Below, piece by piece: positions 1 through 4,684 of a DNA stretch of 5,847 nucleotides. Source of the stretch: an uncultured Neomegalonema sp. (GTDB lineage: Bacteria > Pseudomonadota > Alphaproteobacteria > Rhodobacterales > Rhodobacteraceae). Made by a program: the position numbers and the translations under genes. The stretch spans positions 1-5,847 of the forward strand of contig CALGNW010000273.1 of assembly GCA_937958345.1 (NCBI GenBank), written 5' to 3'. Position 1 is the stretch's first letter; each line of letters opens with the position of its first letter. The notes beneath the pieces were generated by a model. That model worked only from the letters and a program-made list of their open reading frames with translations, ran no database searches and was not told the DNA's origin.

Positions 1-992
1 CCGCTTGCCAATGTCGCCGCATCGCGGGCAAAGCTGGCGGGCATACACGATACACCGACGACCACAGGCACGGTTGAACGGGCAATTTCCTGTGCCTGTG
101 CTTTTGCGCCAGCGCGCGGCGGATCAAAAACGACCGCATCGAATTTGTTCAGCTCGTCGGCCAGATACGGCCGCCGGAACAGATCGCGCGTCACGCCGGT
201 TATCGTCCGCAGTCCTGCGGCCTGACGCCATCCGGCATCCATCGCGGCGATCATCGCGGCCTCGCCCTCGACCGCCGTTACGGTTGCATGCTCGGCAAGC
301 GGCAGGGCAAATGCGCCGCAACCTGAAAACAGATCAATGACTGTTTTTGCCGCGCCGACACCCTGTAGCACGAAATCACGCAACATCGCCTCGCCATTGG
401 CAGACGCCTGCAAAAACGCGCCGGGCGGAGGTACTACCCACGCCGCTCCGAACCGCTGGGCGGGTGCAGCAGCCTGAGCGATTGGCTCCCCGTTCCAGAC
501 CAATCGCGCCAAACCCGCCGCCTCTGCGGCACGGCCCAATGCATCGCGCATCGGCAAGTCCAGCTCTTTACCATCGGTTACCGATACGTCCAGACCCGCA
601 TCGCTGGTCGTCACGGTCACAGATAATGCCCGCTTTCGGGGCGCGCCAAGGCGTAGGAGGTCGGCGAGCGCGGGCATCCCCGCGAGGATATCCGGGTGTG
701 CGATCTTGCAATCAGGAACCGGAACAACTGTGTGTGATCCGGTGCTGTAAAAACCCAGCACCGTCGTTTTCTTGGTCCGTTGAAAGGCCAGCTTCATTCT
801 GCGCCTGTCTGACGCCGGAACAGTCCGCGTTTTATCGACCCGCGGTTCCAGTCCGGCCGCGCGCAGGGCACGGACAATTCCCTCGCGCTTCCATTCTGCG
901 ACATTTTCGTCCGTGCGATCCTGCATCGAACATCCGCCGCAGGTTCCGAAATGAGGGCAGGGCGGCGTGACGGGGTTTTCTGGCGCTGTCAT
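1..992 (-). CDS. RlmC/RlmD-type 23S rRNA (uracil-5-)-methyltransferase, 3' end missing
   Basis: The frame starts at the ATG at 992 and runs off the left edge after 330 codons without a stop. It belongs to the SAM-dependent RNA m5U methyltransferase family (TrmA/RlmC/RlmD). Four cysteines match the iron-sulfur cluster ligands: C12, C18 and C21 in CPHFGTCGGC, and C95 in PDCKIAHP. FLQA (193-196) precedes SAM motif I, DLFSGCGAFAL (220-230). DPPRAG (290-295) is the catalytic-site motif. C316 in VSCMPASFARD is the expected nucleophile that attacks uracil C6. There is no N-terminal TRAM RNA-binding domain: the protein begins almost at the cluster, as in E. coli RlmC. By comparison with that protein about 25-45 residues are missing. 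The family is certain. The target base (U747, U1939 or both) cannot be decided from sequence alone. It lies 48 bases behind the M48 peptidase gene on the same strand. Confidence 0.9.
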   Translation of the reverse strand, partial: MTAPENPVTPPCPHFGTCGGCSMQDRTDENVAEWKREGIVRALRAAGLEPRVDKTRTVPASDRRRMKLAFQRTKKTTVLGFYSTGSHTVVPVPDCKIAHPDILAGMPALADLLRLGAPRKRALSVTVTTSDAGLDVSVTDGKELDLPMRDALGRAAEAAGLARLVWNGEPIAQAAAPAQRFGAAWVVPPPGAFLQASANGEAMLRDFVLQGVGAAKTVIDLFSGCGAFALPLAEHATVTAVEGEAAMIAAMDAGWRQAAGLRTITGVTRDLFRRPYLADELNKFDAVVFDPPRAGAKAQAQEIARSTVPVVVGVSCMPASFARDAATLAS

Positions 993-998
993 GCTGTG

Positions 999-1029
999 TT
1001 TATAGGGTGGGCAGACCGTCGAGTCGCAA
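999..1029 (-). promoter_or_regulatory. Possible promoter giving a leaderless methyltransferase mRNA
   Basis: On the minus strand a TATAAA box (1004 down to 999) ends six bases before the methyltransferase ATG at 992, and a TTGCGA sequence (1029 to 1024) lies 19 bases upstream of it. Transcription starting six or seven bases after the box would begin at or next to the ATG itself. No Shine-Dalgarno sequence is visible between 993 and 1010, which fits a leaderless start. The 19-base spacer is longer than ideal, so this is a tentative call. Confidence 0.35.
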
Positions 1030-1040
1030 TAAAAGCGCGG

Positions 1041-1727
1041 TCAGCCGACGCTATCAATGGCCCGGCGTACCGCGGCAATGCGCTTTTGTGTCGGCGGGTG
1101 GCTGGCCAGCCATGAAATCGGCGCACCTCGGCCCTCGGCCAGCTTATCGAGTTTTTCCAACAGGGTAATGCTGGCCTCGGGGTTGAGGCCGGATCGCTGC
1201 ATCAGTGCCACTGCAAAGGCATCCGCCTGATACTCGTCAGTCCGGCTCAGACGCATGTGCAGCAGACGCGCGACCAGATTGCCGGCCTGAACGCTCAATC
1301 CGCGCAGCGCACCGGGCAAAAACGCAGACGCGGCCGCCCGCGCCGCCGTTTCTATTTTCCATGCCTTGCGCCGCCGGTCGTGATGGCCCAGCGATAAATG
1401 CCCGATCTCGTGGGCAATCACGGCGGCCAGTTCGTCGCTGTTGAACAGGCCCTCGCGGTATTTATCGATCAGACCGCGTGTCAGGAATATCCGCCCGTCG
1501 GGCGCGGCCAGCCCGTTGATCGGTTCGACGTCATAAACATCAACCTGCAGCGCGCTGATGCCCAGCGCCCCGCGAAACCGCTGGATTGCATCCAGCAGCG
1601 GTCCTTCGGCCAGCCGTTTTGATTTGTTGTCAAGATCGCGCAGCATTGCGCGCTCCGACCCCCGCATCTGAAACCACGCGTAGGCGATCATTGCGATAAT
1701 CGGAGCGAATTTTATGAGGACTGCCAT
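1041..1727 (-). CDS. M48-family membrane-anchored zinc metallopeptidase
   Basis: A 228-residue protein with the zinc protease motif HEIGH at 106-110 (ligands H106 and H110, catalytic E107). SRTDEYQAD (161-169) supplies the probable third ligand, E165. SHPPTQKRI (209-217) is the usual M48 C-terminal motif. Residues 4-19 form one hydrophobic helix. It is followed by a basic stretch (R22, R26, R30, K35, K37, R38), which by the positive-inside rule would put the protease domain in the cytoplasm. There is no lipobox, so it is not a LoiP/YcaL-type lipoprotein, and it lacks the four-helix plan of HtpX. A stop codon two codons upstream in frame fixes the ATG at 1727 as the earliest start. The purine-rich AGGGG abuts the ATG directly and AAAGG lies 12 bases upstream, so the ribosome site is poor. 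The likely role is degradation of damaged or misfolded membrane proteins, but the substrate is unknown. It lies 17 bases behind the EF-hand gene, probably in one operon. Confidence 0.9.
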   Translation of the reverse strand: MAVLIKFAPIIAMIAYAWFQMRGSERAMLRDLDNKSKRLAEGPLLDAIQRFRGALGISALQVDVYDVEPINGLAAPDGRIFLTRGLIDKYREGLFNSDELAAVIAHEIGHLSLGHHDRRRKAWKIETAARAAASAFLPGALRGLSVQAGNLVARLLHMRLSRTDEYQADAFAVALMQRSGLNPEASITLLEKLDKLAEGRGAPISWLASHPPTQKRIAAVRRAIDSVG

Positions 1728-1744
1728 CCCCTATACGTGGCCTT

Positions 1745-2038
1745 TTACAGGCGACCGATCAAGCGGTCCCGGATATCAAGCACCACAAAGCCGACACCGA
1801 CACTGACAATCGTTGTGACAAAGGTCATCACAGCGGTCAGAACCTTTAGAGTCACCAGTTGCCAGATTGCGGTCAGCAGACCGATGGCCAGAGATACCCA
1901 CAGGATAATCCCGAAGAATTCGATGATTGTATTGCGGATTCCCGTTGCCTCAAGGTCGGCCATGTTCAGCTTGCCGTCCTTGTTCTGGTCCATCCGTTCA
2001 CGTGCTGCTTTCACGCTGTCGCTCTCTTCAATTTTCAT
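1745..2038 (-). CDS. Small two-helix membrane protein with one EF-hand loop
   Basis: A 97-residue protein starting at the ATG at 2038. The N-terminal cytosol- or periplasm-facing part carries a 12-residue EF-hand loop, DQNKDGKLNMAD (17-28), with D17, N19, D21, G22 and a terminal D28 in place of the more common E. Two hydrophobic helices follow, at about 38-60 and 64-87, and the tail DIRDRLIGRL is basic. The frame is open back to a GTG at 2125. I prefer the ATG because a promoter (2070-2098) lies between the two starts and would place the GTG outside the transcript. GGGAG (2053-2049) lies ten bases before the ATG. I recognise no named family beyond the EF-hand. It is the first gene of the leftward unit with the M48 peptidase 17 bases behind it, so a calcium-linked partner role is possible but is inference only. 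Confidence 0.8.
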   Translation of the reverse strand: MKIEESDSVKAARERMDQNKDGKLNMADLEATGIRNTIIEFFGIILWVSLAIGLLTAIWQLVTLKVLTAVMTFVTTIVSVGVGFVVLDIRDRLIGRL

Positions 2039-2069
2039 ATCTTCAGGTCTCCCGAATAAAAGATGCGCG

Positions 2070-2098
2070 ATTATAGTAGCGGATTGCGGTGATGTTGA
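2070..2098 (-). promoter_or_regulatory. Sigma-70-type promoter of the EF-hand/M48 unit
   Basis: On the minus strand TCAACA (2098-2093, four of six matches to TTGACA) and a perfect TATAAT (2075-2070) are separated by exactly 17 bases. Transcription would start near 2063, leaving a leader of about 25 bases before the ATG at 2038 that contains GGGAG. This is the best promoter match in the window. Confidence 0.65.
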
Positions 2099-2115
2099 GT
2101 CTTGCGATGACCAGC

Positions 2116-2139
2116 GCGCATTCACCCGAGCGCATTCAC
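2116..2139. repeat. Perfect 10-bp direct repeat upstream of the EF-hand promoter
   Basis: GCGCATTCAC occurs at 2116-2125 and again at 2130-2139, separated by four bases (a 14-bp period). The pair lies in the gap between moaA and the EF-hand gene, 18 bases or more upstream of the -35 box at 2098-2093, where an activator might bind. The repeat itself is read directly; the function is inference. Confidence 0.6.
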
Positions 2140-2171
2140 GTCTAGGTGTAGCGGTGGTCTGCCGGTCCGTC

Positions 2172-3191
2172 TCAACCGCCGGTCGTGCTCATATAGCGTT
2201 TCTTGACGTCGCCGGTCACCGTCTGGCGCGAATAGTCAAAGTCATGCCCCTTGGGTTTGCGCTTGATCGCCTCGCGGATTGCTTCGTGCAGACCGGCATC
2301 GTTATCCGAGGCCCGCAGCGGCGCGCGCAAATCGGCGTCATCATCCTGCCCCAGACACATATACAGCATGCCGGTACAGGTCAGCCTGACCCGGTTGCAG
2401 CTTTCACAGAAATTATGGGTCAGCGGCGTGATAAACCCGACCCGCTTGCCGGTTTCGGCAACATTCATGTATCGCGCGGGTCCGCCGGTGCGGTGGCCGC
2501 TGCCGGTCAGTGTCCAGCGGGTTTCCAGCTCTTTTTGTACTTCGGTCAGGGGCCAGTACTGACCAAGGCGCTCCTGTTCTTCCATCTCGCCCATCGGCAT
2601 AACTTCGATAAAGGTGAGGTCGAGGTCTTCGCGTCCGGCCCAGGCAAGCATGTCGTGGACTTCCTTGTCGTTGAAGTCCTTGATGGCAACGGCATTGATT
2701 TTCACCGCCATGCCCTCGCGTTTCGCCGCCTCAATCCCGCGCAGCACGGCGTCGAGCTTACCCCAGCGCGTTACGCGCCCGAATTTTTCGGCATCCAGCG
2801 TATCCAGCGAGACGTTGATCCGCTTGACCCCGGCGCTGTACAAGGCCGCCGCATGTTTTGCCAACTGCGACCCGTTTGTCGTCAGCGTCAATTCATCCAG
2901 CGCCCCGCTCTCAAGGTGACGGCCCATCTGTTCGAAAAACCACATGATATTGCGGCGGACGAGCGGCTCGCCTCCGGTAATGCGCAGCTTTCTGACACCA
3001 AGATCGACGAAGGCCGAGCAGAGCCGATCCAGTTCCTCAAGGGTCAGTAGGTCTTTCTTCGGCAGAAACGTCATATGTTCGGACATGCAGTAGACGCAGC
3101 GAAAATCGCAACGGTCGGTAACCGATACGCGCAGATAGTCTATGGTCCGTGCAAACGGATCAATCAGCGGTGCGTGCTCTGGTGCGTCCAT
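2172..3191 (-). CDS. moaA: GTP 3',8-cyclase MoaA (molybdenum cofactor synthesis)
   Basis: A radical-SAM enzyme of 339 residues, the normal length for MoaA. It converts GTP to 3',8-cyclo-GTP, which MoaC turns into cyclic pyranopterin monophosphate. The N-terminal cluster motif is C28-x3-C32-x2-C35 (CVYCMSEH region at 32-39). GGEP at 73-76 is the SAM-binding motif. The C-terminal cluster that binds GTP is C262, C265 and C279 (FCESCNRVRL, then MCLGQ). The protein ends in the double glycine typical of MoaA (STTGG). The frame is open back to 3374, but the ATG at 3191 is chosen because AAAGGGG lies six bases upstream and because family similarity begins there, at DPFARTIDYLRVSVTDRC. No moaB, moaC, moaD or moaE is adjacent. 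leuD is 201 bases upstream on the same strand. Confidence 0.96.
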   Translation of the reverse strand: MDAPEHAPLIDPFARTIDYLRVSVTDRCDFRCVYCMSEHMTFLPKKDLLTLEELDRLCSAFVDLGVRKLRITGGEPLVRRNIMWFFEQMGRHLESGALDELTLTTNGSQLAKHAAALYSAGVKRINVSLDTLDAEKFGRVTRWGKLDAVLRGIEAAKREGMAVKINAVAIKDFNDKEVHDMLAWAGREDLDLTFIEVMPMGEMEEQERLGQYWPLTEVQKELETRWTLTGSGHRTGGPARYMNVAETGKRVGFITPLTHNFCESCNRVRLTCTGMLYMCLGQDDDADLRAPLRASDNDAGLHEAIREAIKRKPKGHDFDYSRQTVTGDVKKRYMSTTGG

Positions 3192-3197
3192 GATGTG

Positions 3198-3204
3198 CCC
3201 CTTT
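3198..3204 (-). promoter_or_regulatory. Ribosome binding site that fixes the moaA start
   Basis: AAAGGGG on the minus strand lies six bases before the ATG at 3191. It supports this start over upstream codons in the same open frame, which reaches 3374. Confidence 0.75.
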
Positions 3205-3334
3205 ATGTCGGCAAAGGCTACGGCCTCGCTCCGCGTGAGGCAAGCCCACCGGGGGGTGGTATCGGATTGTATGGCGGATACCGCTTCGACTAGGCTATGT
3301 TTTGAAGAATAGGCGGATTGGTATCTGACATCAG
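3205..3334 (-). other. moaA leader region with short inverted repeats
   Basis: There is no credible gene between leuD and moaA. On the minus strand the leader holds three short inverted repeats: GGTATC/GATACC (3282-3277 with 3263-3258, 13-base loop), CCACC/GGTGG (3259-3255 with 3250-3246, four-base loop), and GCCTC/GAGGC (3241-3237 with 3227-3223, nine-base loop). The first two overlap by two bases and could not both form fully. I could not assign a convincing promoter here; a TACAAT at 3271-3266 lacks a matching -35. The short stems may be chance in GC-rich DNA. Confidence 0.3.
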
Positions 3335-3372
3335 GCAGGCCGCCGATCCGTGTGGTTCGTCGGCGGGCCTGC
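3335..3372. terminator. Strong hairpin after leuD, possible terminator
   Basis: The arms 3335-3346 (GCAGGCCGCCGA) and 3360-3372 (TCGGCGGGCCTGC) pair over 12 bp with one bulged base and a 13-base loop, starting 20 bases after the leuD stop. On the leuD strand no run of T follows it, so it does not fit a standard intrinsic terminator. On the opposite strand only a short ACTTTTA follows. It may instead stabilise the 3' end of the leuD message or block RNase read-through. Confidence 0.4.
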
Positions 3373-3392
3373 ACTTTTACTGGCAGCGTTGC

Positions 3393-4010
3393 TCAGGCCG
3401 TTTCAAGCCAAGGCGTCGCGCTGCGCCGTTTTTCTTCGAAGACGTCAATGGCCGTCTCTTTTTCCATTGTCAGGCCAATATCGTCGAGGCCGTTCAGCAG
3501 GCAGTGCTTTTTGAAGGCATCGACTTCAAAGGCAATCTCGCCGCCATCGGGGCCCTTGATCGTCTGGGTTTCCAGATCAATCGACAGGGTGGCATTCGAT
3601 CCCCGCTCGGCGTCCTCCATCAGCTTGTCGACCTGTTCCTGCGGCAGAGCGATCGGCAAAATGCCGTTCTTGAAGCAGTTGTTGTAGAAAATGTCTGCAA
3701 AGCTCGGCGCGATGACACAGCGGATGCCGAAATCCAGAATCGCCCACGGGGCATGCTCGCGCGATGAACCGCAACCGAAGTTATCGCCCGCGATCAGGAT
3801 TTTCGCATCGCGATAGGCTGGTTTGTTCAGCACGAAGTCGGGCTTTTCCGAACCATCGTCATTATACCGCATCTCGGAAAACAGAGCGACACCGAGACCG
3901 GTTCTCTGAATGGTCTTCAGGTACTGCTTCGGAATAATCATGTCGGTATCGACGTTGATCTGATGCATCGGCGCGGCAACGCCGTCGAGTTTGTCGAATT
4001 TTTCCATCAT
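3393..4010 (-). CDS. leuD: 3-isopropylmalate dehydratase small subunit LeuD
   Basis: A 205-residue protein, the usual length. With LeuC it forms the aconitase-type isomerase that converts 2-isopropylmalate to 3-isopropylmalate in leucine synthesis; the iron-sulfur cluster is in LeuC. Family motifs are NVDTDMIIPKQYLK (19-32), the substrate-binding loop FGCGSSREHAPWA (78-90), SFADIFYNNCFKNGILPI (103-120) and LLNGLDDIGLTM (171-182). Two ATG codons stand in tandem, at 4010 and 4007. TGAAAGG (4022-4016) lies five bases before the first and eight before the second, so either may be used. leuC and leuB are not its neighbours here. Upstream are a 21-codon frame and an Lrp-type regulator, and moaA follows downstream, all on the same strand. 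Confidence 0.96.
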   Translation of the reverse strand: MMEKFDKLDGVAAPMHQINVDTDMIIPKQYLKTIQRTGLGVALFSEMRYNDDGSEKPDFVLNKPAYRDAKILIAGDNFGCGSSREHAPWAILDFGIRCVIAPSFADIFYNNCFKNGILPIALPQEQVDKLMEDAERGSNATLSIDLETQTIKGPDGGEIAFEVDAFKKHCLLNGLDDIGLTMEKETAIDVFEEKRRSATPWLETA

Positions 4011-4019
4011 CGCGGCCTT

Positions 4020-4085
4020 TCAAATTTTGTCCCGATAAATCACGCGCCGCCCTGCGGTGCAAGCGGAGGGGTCGGTCGCCGCCAT
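4020..4085 (-). CDS. Possible 21-residue small protein or leader peptide
   Basis: The frame runs from the ATG at 4085 to the TGA at 4022-4020 and encodes MAATDPSACTAGRRVIYRDK plus a final I. TGAAAGG (4096-4090), which contains the stop codon of the upstream regulator gene, lies four bases before the ATG. The frame's own TGA is again the start of a TGAAAGG (4022-4016) that serves leuD. This order of stop, ribosome site and start, repeated twice, suggests translational coupling from the regulator to leuD. There are no leucine codons, so it is not a classical leucine attenuator peptide. A hairpin with one mismatch (GCACCGC/GCGGCGC, 4060-4044) lies inside it. A frame this short can arise by chance. 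Confidence 0.35.
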   Translation of the reverse strand: MAATDPSACTAGRRVIYRDKI

Positions 4086-4093
4086 GCCGCCTT

Positions 4094-4549
4094 TCAGAGC
4101 AAGGGCAATGCGCTGGTCGATTTCAGGGTATCCAGCACGATGGCGGTGCGCACATTTTGTACCGCAGGATGAGGCAGCAGGGTTTTGTTGACAAAGGAAG
4201 AGAGCGCCTCGAGGTTTTCGCTGACGACCTTGATCGAATAATCCATCTCGCCCGTAAGGGCATAGGCATCCTGAACATTCGGCAATTCAGATAACAGCGC
4301 GCGCAGTTTTGCGGCATTTTGCTCGTCATGGGTTGCAAGTGTTATCGAGATCAGACTGGTCAGTTCTACCCCCACTTTTGCGGCGTCGATCTGCGCCGTA
4401 TACCCCCGGATAACGCCGGTCTGTTCCAGGCTAACCCGACGCCGCGAGCATTGCGACGCGGAGAGGCCGACGACTTCGGCCAGCTCGGCATTCGTCAGTC
4501 TGCCGTCTTTTTGCAGTGCTGCTAATATCTTGCGATCAAACGTATCCAT
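4094..4549 (-). CDS. Lrp/AsnC-family transcriptional regulator
   Basis: A 151-residue protein of typical Lrp/AsnC length. It begins DTFDRKILAALQKDGRLTNAE, the usual first helix, and the DNA-binding helix-turn-helix covers about 20-41 (AELAEVVGLSASQCSRRR). A beta-strand linker (GVIRGYTAQID) leads into the C-terminal RAM effector-binding and oligomerisation domain (about 64-142), with TGEMDYSIKV at 99-108 in the ligand-binding turn. The ATG at 4549 follows only a weak AAAG. It is divergent from the 4-hydroxyphenylpyruvate dioxygenase gene, a common arrangement for a local regulator, so control of tyrosine breakdown is likely. It is also upstream of leuD on the same strand. The effector is not visible from sequence; tyrosine, its keto acid or leucine are all plausible. 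Confidence 0.93.
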   Translation of the reverse strand: MDTFDRKILAALQKDGRLTNAELAEVVGLSASQCSRRRVSLEQTGVIRGYTAQIDAAKVGVELTSLISITLATHDEQNAAKLRALLSELPNVQDAYALTGEMDYSIKVVSENLEALSSFVNKTLLPHPAVQNVRTAIVLDTLKSTSALPLL

Positions 4550-4684
4550 TGAAGAAACTTTCGCATGTTTTTACCGAAGCATGCACGATATGATCGAAAT
4601 TCATTCGAATATCCATTGATTTGCACAGTTCTCGCACCCGCATCGCGATACAGTCCGTTAGAATTCTATAATGGAGAACGACGC
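4550..4684. promoter_or_regulatory. Divergent promoter and operator region between regulator and dioxygenase
   Basis: This 135-base region is more AT-rich than its flanks. It contains TTCG at 4560-4563, CGAA at 4575-4578, CGAA at 4595-4598 and TTCG at 4604-4607. The last two form the dyad CGAA-N5-TTCG, which adjoins a perfect palindrome ATTCGAAT (4603-4610). GATAT (4587-4591) and ATATC (4609-4613) flank this cluster. Lrp-family proteins bind arrays of such half-sites cooperatively, so the cluster is the best candidate operator for the adjacent regulator. No clear -35/-10 pair was found for the leftward gene. Confidence 0.5.
4667..4676 (+). promoter_or_regulatory. TATAAT box abutting the dioxygenase ribosome site
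   Basis: TATAAT (4667-4672) is immediately followed by GGAG (4673-4676), which lies eight bases before the ATG at 4685 and is a well-placed Shine-Dalgarno site. A promoter using this box would start about five bases before the ATG and exclude the GGAG from the message. The two readings therefore compete, and no good -35 lies 17 bases upstream. The GGAG reading is the safer one. Confidence 0.45.

Noticed and set aside
5..970. Two plus-strand frames (5-340 and 347-970)
   Set aside because: Both are antisense to the RNA methyltransferase, whose cluster cysteines and SAM motifs run through the whole stretch. Their composition is arginine- and proline-rich, as expected of shadow frames.
2039..2125. 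A GTG start at 2125 adding 29 residues to the EF-hand protein
   Set aside because: The extension would overlap the promoter at 2070-2098, and the added residues show no signal peptide or domain.
2151..2179. GCGGT/ACCGC inverted repeat as a moaA terminator
   Set aside because: It is only a 5-bp stem with a 19-base loop and no T run, and it overlaps the moaA stop codon.
1737..3050. A 437-codon open frame on the plus strand
   Set aside because: It lies antisense to moaA and the EF-hand gene, both with clear family motifs. Its translation shows no recognisable domain and is explained by codon bias of the opposite strand in GC-rich DNA.
3192..3374. A 61-residue N-terminal extension of MoaA starting at 3374
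   Set aside because: It would start inside the hairpin region, has no ribosome site, and lies outside the conserved MoaA domain. The ATG at 3191 has AAAGGGG at good spacing.
4044..4060. Hairpin between the regulator and leuD as a leucine attenuator
   Set aside because: The stem has a mismatch, no T run follows it, and the overlapping 21-codon frame has no leucine codons, so classical attenuation is not supported.
4565..4684. A 40-residue N-terminal extension of the dioxygenase
   Set aside because: The stretch is AT-rich regulatory DNA with candidate operator half-sites, and the ATG at 4685 has a proper GGAG site and matches the normal family length.
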